Positions 8,449 through 18,365 are shown, numbered from the stretch's first letter. The stretch: DNA of 64,000 bases from Candidatus Zipacnadum vermilionense (GCA_029821755.1 JALGSV010000008.1:40411-104410); one strand, 5' to 3'. A program made the numbers and translations. The notes: generated from the sequence alone by a model not told the origin.

Positions 8449-11400
8449 TTACATCTCCACCTCCTGGGCCTTATCAGCCGTGAGGGTCTTCCCGTTAACC
8501 GTTGCCTCACCCGGCTCGAAGAACTCCACCGTCCACTGCTCGCCTACCTGACGGATCGCCCCAGCGGTGCCGGAGAAGGACATGCCTTCGCCCGTCCATT
8601 GCACCGGGACCTCGCTGAGGAAGACCCAGTCGGTGCCCTGGGGGGTGACCACCTTGACGCCCTTGCCGTCGGCCAGGGAGGTGAAGGTGGCGGGCTGTTC
8701 GTCGGCCTTGCGCGGGTAGAGCACTGCCAGGAAGCCCTTGCCGGGAGCCTGCTTCGCCCGCAGGTTGGTGAGGATCTCCAGCCAGGGCTGATCGACCACA
8801 TACTGCCTGGAGGGTCCCGCGATGAACTCGTTCGTTGCCTGCCGCGTGGACCACTGCGGCTGCAGCGGCTCGGCCATGAACACGTCCATCATCACCCCAT
8901 ACTTGCTGGTGACCAACGCCCGGTTGCCGTTGAACTGCACGTCCTGGGCCAGGGTCCAGATGTTCCACTCGCCCGGGAAGTTGCCCTGGCCGATCAGGTC
9001 ATCGCGGATCACGAAGTAGTTGGGCGCCAGCGGGTCGGCGTCCTTCAGCAGAGCGATCCGCCGGTTCCAGCGGGTCTCCGGAATTGGCACCACCGCCAGG
9101 GCCGTATTAGGCGGCAAGGCATGCGTGGGGTCCTTCCCGACCACGCCCTGCGTCTTCTGCACTTGCTCCCCACGCGCGTAGTCGGCCAGCTTGCCGCTGA
9201 AGAAGCCGCGGTTGTCCATGAGGTAGGAGCTGAGGTCCTTGTCCTCCCAAGCTTCCGTGCCCAGGGAGTAGTTAGCCGGGTCGAGGTCGAAGCTCTGGAT
9301 GGTCTTGAAGGCTTCGCCATCGGCCGGGGTGATCGGCCGGTGGTTAAAGCAGGCCTTGTTGAAGTACCACGAGCCCTGGAAGTACGGAGTGTACTGGGAG
9401 CCGAAATGCAGCACCAGTGGCGCACCCTTGGCGAAGAGCATGAAGCTGCCCTGATCGCCGTAGTTGTAGTGCTCGATACAGCTACCGTGCTTGAAGGCCA
9501 TCCAGGTCTCGTCCTCCGAAGGGAAACCCGAGCGTAGGACCGCGCCAAAACCCTCGAAGAGCGCGCTCTTGAGTTCCGGCTGCTTCATGGCCAGTGTGGG
9601 GTCCAGCGCCAGTTGGCTCATCTGATACCAGGACTGGTTCCCCTGCGCCTCCCAGGCCCACATCATCTCCTGGGAGAATTCCGGGTCCTCCTCCGCCGCG
9701 AAGGACGCTATCCAGCCGGGCAGGGGCATGAACTCCCACGAGCCGTTCCCGAAGGCAGGCAGTGTCCGCAGCTTCTGCACCCCGGACTTAAACCGCGGGT
9801 CCGGCGGCGTGATGACGTTCATCAGGTAGCGCATGGTCTTCTTTAGCCGCGGGTCGGCGAAGACGTCGTAGGTACCGGCCAGCTTGAGCGGCACGGCCGC
9901 CTGCATCATGGGGTACATGGCTGCCTCGAACTGATAGTGCGGGCACTCCCGCCAGGCGCCGGAGGGCTTGACCATGGTATCCAGCAGCCGCTTCTGCTCC
10001 GCCGCGCCGCGCTCCGCCCAGGCCTGGGCCAGTGGGTGCGTGGGCAGCGCGCGGGAGGCCACGGCTAGATGATGTTCCTGCCGCGGCGGCATGTTCGGGT
10101 TCCCCAGGTGCCAGCCCGTCCCGACCGCGTGCCAGTCGGGGTCGTAGACCATCTGGGCCACGAAGGCGATAAGCTCCTGCATCTCCGCCTTCTCGGCCTC
10201 GGTCGCCTCCTCCACCGCCATGGCCGCGTCGAAGCGCACCAGCTCTGTCATCGGCGAGGCATTGTTGGGTGAGGCGAAACCTACGTACCCCCAGTTGTCG
10301 AGGATGTTTGCCACGTAGAAGCGCAGGCCGGGGATGGCCCCGGCCGTAGCATACCAGGAGCTGTTCTCTTCCGGGGCCGTAGCATGGAGCAGTTCGTCGC
10401 CCACTTCGGGGTCCCCGGTAAGCACGTAAGTCAGGGGGCGCGAAGGATAGGTACGCAGGCCCTGATCCCATCCCGGGATCTGCTGCGCCCGCACCCGCGT
10501 CTCGACCAGCTTGTCGGGGTCAACGTAGAGCCGCGGGTACTTCACGCCCTCAGAGTCCCATTGGAAGATCCAATCCTTGATCTTGTCCAGCGGCAGGTCG
10601 GAGTACTTGATGACCTGCGGCGCCAGCGCCGAGCGCCCCGTGGCCGGTAAGACCTCGCCCTCCGCCCCCAGCGTGAAAGCCCACTGCCGACGCAGGGCCG
10701 TCTTAGGCCAGCCTTCCTCGAGCCGCCCGGTGTAGTGCGGCGACTCCATGTCCATCCCGTCGGTGTTCCATGCCTGCTTGACGTACAGCGGCAGGGAAAG
10801 ATAGAGGCGGCCATCCGCGCGGGTCTCGAGATAGCTGCCCATCGGGTTGCGCCACTCGCCGATGCGCCGCGGGAAGAACGACAGGGCCTGGCCCGTGGGG
10901 CTGGCATGCAGGGTCATCAGGCGCACAGTTTCCGGCCACCAGCACACATACCCGATACAGTTCACCTCACGCCGGTCGGCATTAAACTCCAGTGCGTAGT
11001 CCGTACCCACCGCCGTGTTCTTCTGGTCTACCCGCTGGCGCCAGAGCCGCCCCTGCACGGCCAGTCGGGTGGGATCAAAGCCCTCCTTTAAGCTGTACTG
11101 GAAGTAGCATTTCTCCACCGCCGCCGCGGGCATGTCGAACTCCTCGGAGACCAGCACCGCCGGCTGGCCCGCGATCACGCGAACGGTCATCGAGTACGTG
11201 CCGCCCTCCAGCTCATAGTCGGTGCGGGCCTCCGCGTAGACTGGGCCGGAGGCTACTAGCGTCGTCCTTCTCGACTTGACCGGCAGATCCCCCACCAACT
11301 GCCCCGACCCCAGCCACCGTCCGTTGGCGCTGCGCACACCCAGCAGCGGAGCGGGCATATCGGCCAGGGTCTTGCCCACCGGCTTCTCGTCGCCGGGCCC

Positions 11401-11766
11401 GGGGACCAGGGCCGCCACCTTACCGGCATCCAGCAGCAGGCCTTCCCTAAGCGACTGCGTCAGGGGCCGCCCGATCGCCGCGCCGGCGGTCAGCGTGTAG
11501 GTGACTTCGCCATCCGCCGGCAGGTCGCGCACGATGAAAGCGACCTCGACCTCCTGGCCCAAGTCGCGTATCTGCACCGGCACCAGCTGGCCGTCGGGCC
11601 CCATCAGCCGCGCCGGGTTGGGCGCCTGGGCCTTCTCCACCCGGTAGGTCACCAGTTCATCGCGCCACTGGTGGTGTAGATAGTCCTTGAGGGTGAAGGT
11701 GACGTCCGCACACGACGCCGTCGCCGCCAGCACTATAAGTATCCCAATCGTGATCGCCTTGTTCAT
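8449..11766 (-). CDS. Large secreted heparinase II/III-like (polysaccharide-lyase-like) protein
   Basis: 1105 aa from ATG 11766 (AGGAGG 9 bases upstream). Signal peptide MNKAITIGILIVLAATASCA, then a beta-rich N-terminal domain, an (alpha/alpha) toroid-like region with repeated Trp/His-rich helices (CPHYQFEAAMYPMMQAAVPL) and a beta-sandwich C-terminal half containing GSCIEHYNYGDQGSFMLFA, which resembles the HYNxD motif region of heparinase II/III lyases. The size and order match secreted uronic-acid lyases, though no certain catalytic set can be named. It has the same overall layout as the 49-53 kb gene but little direct similarity. Probably acts on polysaccharide outside the cytoplasm. Confidence 0.65.
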   Translation of the reverse strand: MNKAITIGILIVLAATASCADVTFTLKDYLHHQWRDELVTYRVEKAQAPNPARLMGPDGQLVPVQIRDLGQEVEVAFIVRDLPADGEVTYTLTAGAAIGRPLTQSLREGLLLDAGKVAALVPGPGDEKPVGKTLADMPAPLLGVRSANGRWLGSGQLVGDLPVKSRRTTLVASGPVYAEARTDYELEGGTYSMTVRVIAGQPAVLVSEEFDMPAAAVEKCYFQYSLKEGFDPTRLAVQGRLWRQRVDQKNTAVGTDYALEFNADRREVNCIGYVCWWPETVRLMTLHASPTGQALSFFPRRIGEWRNPMGSYLETRADGRLYLSLPLYVKQAWNTDGMDMESPHYTGRLEEGWPKTALRRQWAFTLGAEGEVLPATGRSALAPQVIKYSDLPLDKIKDWIFQWDSEGVKYPRLYVDPDKLVETRVRAQQIPGWDQGLRTYPSRPLTYVLTGDPEVGDELLHATAPEENSSWYATAGAIPGLRFYVANILDNWGYVGFASPNNASPMTELVRFDAAMAVEEATEAEKAEMQELIAFVAQMVYDPDWHAVGTGWHLGNPNMPPRQEHHLAVASRALPTHPLAQAWAERGAAEQKRLLDTMVKPSGAWRECPHYQFEAAMYPMMQAAVPLKLAGTYDVFADPRLKKTMRYLMNVITPPDPRFKSGVQKLRTLPAFGNGSWEFMPLPGWIASFAAEEDPEFSQEMMWAWEAQGNQSWYQMSQLALDPTLAMKQPELKSALFEGFGAVLRSGFPSEDETWMAFKHGSCIEHYNYGDQGSFMLFAKGAPLVLHFGSQYTPYFQGSWYFNKACFNHRPITPADGEAFKTIQSFDLDPANYSLGTEAWEDKDLSSYLMDNRGFFSGKLADYARGEQVQKTQGVVGKDPTHALPPNTALAVVPIPETRWNRRIALLKDADPLAPNYFVIRDDLIGQGNFPGEWNIWTLAQDVQFNGNRALVTSKYGVMMDVFMAEPLQPQWSTRQATNEFIAGPSRQYVVDQPWLEILTNLRAKQAPGKGFLAVLYPRKADEQPATFTSLADGKGVKVVTPQGTDWVFLSEVPVQWTGEGMSFSGTAGAIRQVGEQWTVEFFEPGEATVNGKTLTADKAQEVEM

Positions 11767-11816
11767 CTGCTTGAACCTCCTGAGCAACTTATTGCTTACT
11801 ACGCACTACTTCCGCC

Positions 11817-12776
11817 CTAACCCACCGGCACCGCCTCTACCTGGAACCCTCTCTCCGCGCAGCGCACCCACAGATAGTGTGAGAACGCTCGGCCCGGCCC
11901 CGCGGTTTCATCGAGCACCCCGCCGGCCCCGCCGGTGATGAAGTACTTAACGCCCTCCCGCTCCTGATAGTCGTATAGCCCTTCCCCGCCGGAGAAGACG
12001 GCTGAGACGTGATAGTCGCGCAGGAGGGCATGCAGGGCGTCGCGGCAACGAGGGTAGCGGTCGAGGCTGCTGCCGCGACCCCCGGCTACCGGGAACAGCG
12101 GGCGGCCGGTCACGACGAAGATGTACTTGACTCCCAAGGCCTGGTACAGGTCGCTTACCAGCCACCACCATTGGTCCCCCGTGATGCGCTGTTCCTGGCC
12201 GGGGATCTCCGTATCGAGGATGATGAAATGCGCCTGCCAGCGGTCGAAGGAGTGGTAGGTGCCGCCGAAGTGCGAGGCGAAGGCGCGAGCGTTGGCGCTG
12301 CTGCGGATGTCGTGCGATCCAGGGGCGAAGGCCACGGGGACGGTCCGCAGGGCCTGCAGCGGTTGCAGGGCGTAGAATAGCCACTGGTACTGCTGCTCCA
12401 GCGTCGCGGGGTTCTGGCTGCCCTCGATGTAGTCGCCCGTGCCGATCACGATCTCGGGCTGTCGCCGCCCCAGGTCCACCGCCAGGCGCTGCAGCACAGG
12501 GGACACCGGGGCGCCGGGTCCCGGCCGGCACCCGCCCAGCACTCCGAGAGCCAGGCTGGTCACCGGGGTCGTGGGCGTTCCCGGCTGAACAGGAGTCTCG
12601 GTCGGCGGGCGAGGCTGGGCAGTCGGGGGAGGTAGCGTGGGGGCCTCGATGATACCGCCGGAGGGCACCGGTGCGGGCACAGGCTCCTCCTCTACCGCGG
12701 CAGCAGGGAACCATCTTCCTCCGCCGCAGAGCAGGAAAAGGCAAACAGTGAGCGCGAGCAAGCCCTCCCGACGCAT
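11817..12776 (-). CDS. Secreted calcineurin-like phosphoesterase fold with lost metal ligands
   Basis: 319 aa: signal peptide, a Pro/Thr-rich spacer (residues 30-70), then a metallophosphoesterase fold. The five family blocks are recognisable but changed: the first block reads LGGCRPG where LGDxRPG is usual; block 2 IGTGDYIEG keeps its Asp; block 3 is PGSHD instead of GNHD; the fourth is TGRPLFPV where His usually stands in THRPLFPV; the last is SGGEGLYDY where SGHEHLYDY is usual. At least four metal-binding or catalytic positions are thus replaced, mainly by Gly, while the scaffold (ITGGAGG, FIILDTEIPG) is well kept. It is probably a non-catalytic, binding or structural protein. Confidence 0.8.
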   Translation of the reverse strand: MRREGLLALTVCLFLLCGGGRWFPAAAVEEEPVPAPVPSGGIIEAPTLPPPTAQPRPPTETPVQPGTPTTPVTSLALGVLGGCRPGPGAPVSPVLQRLAVDLGRRQPEIVIGTGDYIEGSQNPATLEQQYQWLFYALQPLQALRTVPVAFAPGSHDIRSSANARAFASHFGGTYHSFDRWQAHFIILDTEIPGQEQRITGDQWWWLVSDLYQALGVKYIFVVTGRPLFPVAGGRGSSLDRYPRCRDALHALLRDYHVSAVFSGGEGLYDYQEREGVKYFITGGAGGVLDETAGPGRAFSHYLWVRCAERGFQVEAVPVG

Positions 12777-12846
12777 GGGGTTAGGTTCGCGTCCCGGGCT
12801 CGGTTATCCTCCCGGGCCGGGGAAGACCCCTAGATGGTCGGGCCGA

Positions 12847-13071
12847 CTAGCAGCCCACCTTGGGCTTCAGGTAAGCCACCAGGTACGCGTTGGGCACAGT
12901 GCGCTCCACATCGGTGAGCTTGTCCAGTTGCTCCTGGTTGAGCCGAGCCAGTTCCAGGGGCCGGTCGTAGGCGATCACGACCACGTTGTCCCCCAACTGC
13001 TGCTCCAGCGCCCGCACTTTGCCGAGTGCCTCGTCATCCATAATCGCCAGTTTGATCCGGTCTTCAGCCAT
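12847..13071 (-). CDS. Small conserved-looking protein of unknown function
   Basis: 74 aa starting at an ATG with GGAGGAAGG directly upstream. The sequence (KLAIMDDEALGKVRALEQQL…DNVVVIAYDRPLELARL) predicts an alpha/beta mini-domain, with a strand VVVIAYD after a helix, and no membrane segment or metal motif. It lies between the glycosyltransferase and the calcineurin-like gene on the same strand. I do not recognise the family. Confidence 0.7.
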   Translation of the reverse strand: MAEDRIKLAIMDDEALGKVRALEQQLGDNVVVIAYDRPLELARLNQEQLDKLTDVERTVPNAYLVAYLKPKVGC

Positions 13072-13125
13072 TGACCTTCCTCCCGTACAGGTGGTTGTTC
13101 GCTATCGGAGACGTGGCGGACGCAG

Positions 13126-14763
13126 CTACGGTTCGGTGCCGCCCGTGGCCGGGGGACCAACGCCCGCCATGTCGTTGCGCTCGTGGATGATGCAGTCAGG
13201 CCTCGCCATTACCGAGTGATAGTTCCTGGTCAGGAAGGCCCGCAATTCGGGGAAGTCGTAGGACACGTCCGGACCGCTGACCATGGGCTTGTGGCTACCT
13301 AGCACCTCCAGTACAAAGCGGGGGCGGCTGGAAGCCATCTCCTCCATAAAGGAGGCGCGTAGCGCCCGGATGTACGGGTGGGACACATGGTGGGAGAAGG
13401 TGGTATCGCAAAGAAAGCGGGTAGCCGGGTGCGCTCGCGCCTGCAACATGGCAGCGATGGCTCCCCCCGTCCAATCCAGGGGCTGCACGGTGTCGCCCGG
13501 CCGCAAGTGCGTGCGCAGGTAGTCGGCCATGGCGTCGGCGCGGTCGGCGCTGGCCGGCTGTAGCTGCCCGCCGCCCAGCCCCCAGATCATGCCGCTGGGC
13601 GGGCGCCAGGTGGAAGCCACCGCGACCACCAACAGCAGTACCGGCGCCAGCCGTGCCAGGCGTGATAGCGACTCCGGCAGTCGCGTTAGGCACAGGGCGC
13701 TGAGCGCCGACAGGAAGAACAGGGCCGGTATCCAGTGGTACTCCCAGAACTGCGAGGTGGCCGGGTACAGGCAGTAGGCTACCGCCAGGGCCGCGAGGAA
13801 GTAAACCGAGTACCGCCGCGGCTTGTTCGCACCGGCCTGGTGAGCGGCCAGCCATCCACCGAAAACAGCCGGGCCGACCAGCACGGGATAGCCGCCCAGC
13901 ATGGCCAGATGCGCTAGCACGCACCTGGTGTGCGCGGCCCCGGCCACCGGGACCTGGCGCGGCGCCACGCTGAGTTCGGCGTACAGGGGCCACATGTGGA
14001 CCACCGAGTCCACAAACGCCTCCCACGCCCCACTGTGCCAGAGGTACAGGGCCACCGCGCTCAGCGGCAGAAGGAATCCCGCCAACGCCACGGCCGCCAT
14101 AGCCAGGGGGGACTCGCCGCCGCGGCGGGGTCTCGCCCCCGGTAGCAGCCGCGGCTGCAACATCAGATAGACCAGCGCGATCGGCAGGCCGATGGCCGCC
14201 TGTGGCTTGAGGGTAACGGCGCAACCGAACAGCACCCCGACCAGAGCGCTGCGCAGGTACCAGCGCCGCCACTCGACCGCTGCCGCCACCCACACGGCCA
14301 GCCCCACCGGCAGCATCAGCAAGAACTCCCTCTGGAAGGCATTGTAAGAGCCTAGCCCCAGGTAGTACATGCCGAACAGGGCGGGGGCGGCCGCCGCCAC
14401 GGTGCGCCCATGCCGGCGCAGCAGGGCATAGGCGACCGCCATGGCTCCACCCAGGTAAAGCAGGTCGGCGCAGCGGAAGCCCAGATTGCTGAAGCCGAAA
14501 ACCCGTGCGGCGGCGATGTTAATGGCGTAGGTCCCCGGCAGGTTCACGTCGAGGAAGTCGCGGTAGGGGACCAGGTGCAGGCGGTCCATGAGAAAGGCGA
14601 GGTAGTAGAAGAGCGCCGCGTCATGGTGCAGGCGCTGAAAGAGGGAAGAGACGGCGAGCAGGCCCACGGTCACCCACAGGAAGACGACGACTACGAGGGC
14701 AACCGGGTCCTTCAGCTTGACCGCGCCGGAGCGCGTCCCCGGCGCGTCGGGGTGTTTCGACAT
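13126..14763 (-). CDS. GT39/ArnT-like membrane glycosyltransferase
   Basis: 545 aa with about 10-11 hydrophobic segments. The first extracytoplasmic loop carries HHDAALFYYLAF followed by PYRDFLDVNLPGTYAIN, matching the acidic first loop (the DE/DA…FxY pattern) of polyprenyl-phosphate-sugar transferases. A periplasmic C-terminal domain (from about residue 415) contains QPLDWTGGAIAAMLQ. Such enzymes transfer sugars from lipid carriers to lipids or proteins outside the inner membrane. The donor and acceptor are unknown. The ATG at 14763 is the only good start. Confidence 0.82.
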   Translation of the reverse strand: MSKHPDAPGTRSGAVKLKDPVALVVVVFLWVTVGLLAVSSLFQRLHHDAALFYYLAFLMDRLHLVPYRDFLDVNLPGTYAINIAAARVFGFSNLGFRCADLLYLGGAMAVAYALLRRHGRTVAAAAPALFGMYYLGLGSYNAFQREFLLMLPVGLAVWVAAAVEWRRWYLRSALVGVLFGCAVTLKPQAAIGLPIALVYLMLQPRLLPGARPRRGGESPLAMAAVALAGFLLPLSAVALYLWHSGAWEAFVDSVVHMWPLYAELSVAPRQVPVAGAAHTRCVLAHLAMLGGYPVLVGPAVFGGWLAAHQAGANKPRRYSVYFLAALAVAYCLYPATSQFWEYHWIPALFFLSALSALCLTRLPESLSRLARLAPVLLLVVAVASTWRPPSGMIWGLGGGQLQPASADRADAMADYLRTHLRPGDTVQPLDWTGGAIAAMLQARAHPATRFLCDTTFSHHVSHPYIRALRASFMEEMASSRPRFVLEVLGSHKPMVSGPDVSYDFPELRAFLTRNYHSVMARPDCIIHERNDMAGVGPPATGGTEP

Positions 14764-14784
14764 CTGCGGTATTCCGCTCCGTGA

Positions 14785-14842
14785 GACAGCCGTAGGCCGG
14801 ACCTCCGGCTCCGGATTCTCTCCTCGGTCCGGCCTATCGTCG
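14785..14842. repeat. Long-armed palindrome (TAGGCCGGACC…GGTCCGGCCTA)
   Basis: An 11-bp inverted repeat TAGGCCGGACC/GGTCCGGCCTA encloses a GC-rich loop containing CTCCGGCTCCGGA. It lies between SAHH (upstream) and the glycosyltransferase (downstream) on the minus strand. No T-tract follows, so it may attenuate or protect mRNA, or be a dispersed repeat. Confidence 0.5.
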
Positions 14843-14865
14843 TGCCTGTCTCGGTGCCTGTCGCC

Positions 14866-16119
14866 CTAGGTTCCCATCTCCCACGAGGCCAGGTACTGTT
14901 TCTGCTCCGGGGTCAACTCGTCTATCTCGATGCCCATCGACTGCAGCTTGAGCGCGGCTACTTTGTAGTCGATCTCATCGGGCACCTTCATCACGCCCGA
15001 GGGAATGGTGTTGTTGACTACGTACTCGGGGCACAGCGCCTGGTTGGCGAAGCTCATATCCATCACCGAGGCCGGGTGCCCCTCGGCGGCGGCGAGGTTG
15101 ACCAGCCGCCCCTCACCCAGGACGTACAGCTTGCGCCCGCCGGGCAGGTGGTACTCCTCCACCGACGGCCGGGTACGATGCACCTCCAGGGCGGTCTGCT
15201 TAAGGGCCTTGAGGTTGATCTCCACGTCAAAATGCCCCGCGTTGCACAGAATGGCCCCGTCCTTCATCGCCTCGAAGTGTGCCGCATCGAGCACCGAACG
15301 ATCGCCGGTGACGGTGACGAAGATGTCCCCCAGCGCGGCGGCCTCCAGCAGCGGCATGACCTGGTAGCCGTCCATCGCCGCCTGCAGCGCCCGCAGCGGG
15401 TCAACTTCGCAGATGATGACCAGCGCCCCCATCCCTCGCGCCCGCGTGGCCACGCCCCGCCCGCAGTTGCCATAGCCGCACACTACTAGGTGGCGCCCCG
15501 CCATCAGGAGGTTGGTGGCCCGCAGGATGCCGTCCATGGTCGACTGACCCGTGCCATAGTAGTTGTCGAACAGGTGCTTAGTGTAGGCGTCGTTTACCGC
15601 GATCATCGGGTACTTGAGCGCCCCGTCCGCCGCCATCGCCCGCAGGCGGATCACCCCGGTGGTCGTCTCCTCCATGCCCGCCTTGATGCCGGGGATGAGG
15701 TCCTGGCGCTTGGAGTGCAGCGTCGAGACCAGATCGGCGCCATCGTCAATGGTGATCGTGGGCTTCAGGTCCAGCGCCGCGTTGATGTGCTCATAGTAGG
15801 TGGTCTCAGTATCCTCACCATGCAGGGCATACACCGACACGCCGAAGTCCACGACCAACGAGGCGGCGCTGTCGTCCTGGGTAGACAGGGGATTGGAGGC
15901 GCACAAGACCACCTCCGCCCCGCCGGCCTGCAGTGTCCGCATCAAGTTGGCGGTCTCGCTGGTAACGTGCAAACAGCAAGCGATGCGCTCCCCGGCCAGG
16001 GGCTGCTCTTCCGCAAAGCGCTCGCGAATCATCGCCAGTACCGGCATGTTCCGGTCGGCCCACAGGATGCGGTGTTTCCCGGCCGCGCTCAGTTCCGAAT
16101 CGGCAATGTCGAAGTTCAT
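14866..16119 (-). CDS. ahcY: S-adenosylhomocysteine hydrolase
   Basis: 417 aa. It splits SAH into adenosine and homocysteine in the methyl cycle, using bound NAD. Visible: [13 protein letters not shown] and [19 protein letters not shown] with the conserved Lys and Asp of the active site, the NAD Rossmann loop [13 protein letters not shown] at about residue 210, and [10 protein letters not shown]. The protein lacks the C-terminal KPDHYRY extension of the E. coli/human-type enzyme and ends at LASWEMGT, so it belongs to the short Thermotoga/archaeal-like form. Start ATG 16119 has GAGG 6 bases upstream; the track's earlier start puts this site inside the gene. Neighbours give no further pathway link. 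Confidence 0.95.
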   Translation of the reverse strand: MNFDIADSELSAAGKHRILWADRNMPVLAMIRERFAEEQPLAGERIACCLHVTSETANLMRTLQAGGAEVVLCASNPLSTQDDSAASLVVDFGVSVYALHGEDTETTYYEHINAALDLKPTITIDDGADLVSTLHSKRQDLIPGIKAGMEETTTGVIRLRAMAADGALKYPMIAVNDAYTKHLFDNYYGTGQSTMDGILRATNLLMAGRHLVVCGYGNCGRGVATRARGMGALVIICEVDPLRALQAAMDGYQVMPLLEAAALGDIFVTVTGDRSVLDAAHFEAMKDGAILCNAGHFDVEINLKALKQTALEVHRTRPSVEEYHLPGGRKLYVLGEGRLVNLAAAEGHPASVMDMSFANQALCPEYVVNNTIPSGVMKVPDEIDYKVAALKLQSMGIEIDELTPEQKQYLASWEMGT

Positions 16120-16149
16120 ATTCATCCTCTTTCGCAGGTCTGCCCAGAG

Positions 16150-16181
16150 CAGGAGCACAGGCTAGCTAACCTGTGCTCCTG
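16150..16181. repeat. Perfect hairpin CAGGAGCACAGG…CCTGTGCTCCTG
   Basis: A 12-bp perfect stem with a CTAGCTAA loop, just after the stop of the minus-strand secreted gene and before ahcY. It lacks a T-tract on either strand, so it may be an mRNA 3'-end stabiliser or a Rho-dependent stop. Confidence 0.55.
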
Positions 16182-16210
16182 CCGCTTCATCCGACTGGCT
16201 GGGGAGCCCT

Positions 16211-17308
16211 TTACTGCAGCGGGACCGCGTTCCACCACAACTCCACTGTCTTGCGGACCAGCGACATGGCGGCCGGGTCGGAGGCAACGAAGGGAGCCAG
16301 GCTGGTGGCGTCGCCGACCAGGCGGCCCTTGGTGAACTGCAGCTCATAGCCGCCGCTCGCCGTCTGCGTGAAAGCCCGCAGGATGCCCGTGTCGCCCGGG
16401 TCGTAGACAGGGCCGTACATGGCGACCTGGCGAATGAACCGCCGCACCCACCTGGTGGCCGCGACCGCGTCATTGAACTGGAAGAAGGTCGTCTCGATCA
16501 CCTGGCCCGGTACGCTCTGCACGGCGTAGCGGCGGTAGTAGAGGTTGGTGACGCCGTCGGCCTTGAGTCGATCCCTGATGCCGACGGGGTCCTGCGCCAT
16601 GTCGGCCAGGGCCCAGGCCTCCACCGGAACCACTGCCGAGCCCAGAATCGGCCCGATCTCGGTAGTGGCCGCCGCGGGGGGCATGTTGGGGGCAAAATCA
16701 GCCGGGAGGTCCGGCGCCGCCAGCTCACCTGCCAGCAGTGCCTCGAGCTTGGTCACCAGCGCCTCGCCGTACTTGGCGACGATCTCCGCCGAGGCCAGCG
16801 GGCCCGGTGAGAAGAGACTCACCCGTCCCATGATCGGCCCGACCCGATAGCGCATGATGACCTCGCCGGGCTGGCCCGCCCGCGCAAAATAGCGGCGCTC
16901 GTCGCCCCGGCGCGGCCCCTGCAGGACGGTCGCTCCGTAGGCGGTCTCGCTGCTCATGTCCACGAAGGACCGATGTGCATCCTTGCCATCCTTGAACAGG
17001 ACCACGGTCACTTCCAGCCGGCTCTGCTCCTGGTCGTCGACCTTCTTGAAGGTCTGCGCGACGCAGAAGCGCTCTCCCCGGCGGGGGACGGGGTTGGCGG
17101 GGCCGCCATTGAACTGGGGGAAGCCGGCCCACCAGTCAGCGGGGGTCGCCACAACGCCGGCCACGTCAGTGAGGGCCGGCACGGTCGCCAGCAGGTCCTC
17201 CGGCGTCAGCGCCGCCGGATCCGCATCCGCAGCTAACACCGGGCTCAGGACGACGATCAGAAAAACCGTCACGGCCAGTAAAGTGCAGGTTGTCCGCAAG
17301 AGTCTCAT
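16211..17308 (-). CDS. Secreted protein of unknown function
   Basis: 365 aa with a clear signal peptide (LLAVTVFLIVVLSPVLAADA). The mature part looks like two related halves: AQTFKKVDDQEQSRLEVTVVLFKDGKDAHRSFVDM and later RRYAVQSVPGQVIETTFFQFNDAVAATRWVRRF both describe a strand-helix pattern with DAxxxF. This resembles DUF6599-like secreted proteins, but I cannot assign it firmly. No catalytic motif is obvious. AGAAGGG abuts the ATG. Confidence 0.75.
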   Translation of the reverse strand: MRLLRTTCTLLAVTVFLIVVLSPVLAADADPAALTPEDLLATVPALTDVAGVVATPADWWAGFPQFNGGPANPVPRRGERFCVAQTFKKVDDQEQSRLEVTVVLFKDGKDAHRSFVDMSSETAYGATVLQGPRRGDERRYFARAGQPGEVIMRYRVGPIMGRVSLFSPGPLASAEIVAKYGEALVTKLEALLAGELAAPDLPADFAPNMPPAAATTEIGPILGSAVVPVEAWALADMAQDPVGIRDRLKADGVTNLYYRRYAVQSVPGQVIETTFFQFNDAVAATRWVRRFIRQVAMYGPVYDPGDTGILRAFTQTASGGYELQFTKGRLVGDATSLAPFVASDPAAMSLVRKTVELWWNAVPLQ

Positions 17309-17379
17309 CCCTTCTCTTGGTGCGCGCCAACGCGCGCCCGCCTCGCTCCGATTACTCCGCTCGCGACCCCAGTCGCGCC

Positions 17380-18264
17380 TTACCCCAGCCCTCCCCGCAC
17401 ATACTCCTCCACCGCCTCTTTCCAGTCTCGCAACGGCTCAAAGCCTAACCGCGCCCACCGTTGGTTGTCAAGCACTGAGTAGCGCGGGCGGACGGTGGAC
17501 GAGGGCCAGTCCGCCGCGCAGATGTGCTCGATCGCCACCCCTTGCAGACCCGCCGCCTGTGCCGCTGCCTCCGCCAGGTCCGCCCAGGTGGCCGCTCCGG
17601 CGTTGGTCAGGTGCACTACGCCATGCGCCTGGCTCAACGCTGCCTGCCACAGGCCTGCTGCCAGGTCCCGCGTGTAGGTGGGGCTCCCCCACTGGTCGGC
17701 CACCACCCGCAGCGCCCCTTGCTCCCGGGCCCGCGCCACTACCGAGGCCACAAAGTTCTTCCCGCCCGGTCCATAGAGCCACTGGGTGCGGACGACGAGC
17801 AAGTCCGTCAGTTCCTGCGCCGCCAGCCGCTCCGCCTCCAGCTTGGACTCTCCGTAGGGATTCAGCGGGTCGGTCGGGTCCTGCTCGGTGTAGGGCGACC
17901 CCTTGGTCCCGTCAAAGACGTAGTCGGTGCTGAGGGTCACCAGCCGCGCGCCCAGCTCGGCGCAGACCAGGGCCACGTTGTGCGTCGCGGTAGCGTTGTG
18001 CAGCAAGGCCCGCTGCGGGTCGCGGGTGCAGCCGTCTACATCGGTGTAGGCCGCGCAATGGATGACCACCCGGGGCGCGTGCGGGACGAGTGCGGCTCGG
18101 GCGTCGGCCGCTTCGCTCAGGTCTCCGTCCGGCAGATCCACCCCGATAGCCTCGACCTGCCCGGGGGCCAGGTCCAGCAGCGCCGAGCCGAGCATGCCCG
18201 CCCCCCCGGTGATAACGACCTGAATTGGCTCCAATACGACGTTTTTCATTGGTTGTTCACGCAA
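17380..18264 (-). CDS. dTDP-4-dehydrorhamnose reductase (RmlD) family
   Basis: 294 aa. Short-chain dehydrogenase fold: NAD(P) motif VVITGGAGMLGSALLD, VIHCAAYTDVDGC, active-site YGESKLEAE (Tyr-x3-Lys) after STDYVFDGTKGSPYTEQDPTDPLN, then VVRTQWLYGPGGKNFV. This matches RmlD, which makes dTDP-L-rhamnose for cell-surface polysaccharide. Other rml genes are absent here. The start is probably TTG 18264, with GAGGGAG upstream; the ATG at codon 6 is the alternative. Confidence 0.9.
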   Translation of the reverse strand: MREQPMKNVVLEPIQVVITGGAGMLGSALLDLAPGQVEAIGVDLPDGDLSEAADARAALVPHAPRVVIHCAAYTDVDGCTRDPQRALLHNATATHNVALVCAELGARLVTLSTDYVFDGTKGSPYTEQDPTDPLNPYGESKLEAERLAAQELTDLLVVRTQWLYGPGGKNFVASVVARAREQGALRVVADQWGSPTYTRDLAAGLWQAALSQAHGVVHLTNAGAATWADLAEAAAQAAGLQGVAIEHICAADWPSSTVRPRYSVLDNQRWARLGFEPLRDWKEAVEEYVRGGLG

Positions 18265-18365
18265 CTATTCTCCCTCGCTGTCGTCTATCCTTCTCGGAGC
18301 CGCACGACCCGCCGGAATATGTTATGCTTCCGGCGCGTTTATTGCTGCCCCTCGGGAGGACCAAC

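Noticed and set aside
8278-9537. 419-aa plus-strand ORF opposite the heparinase-like gene
   Set aside because: Antisense shadow; no start signals or domains.
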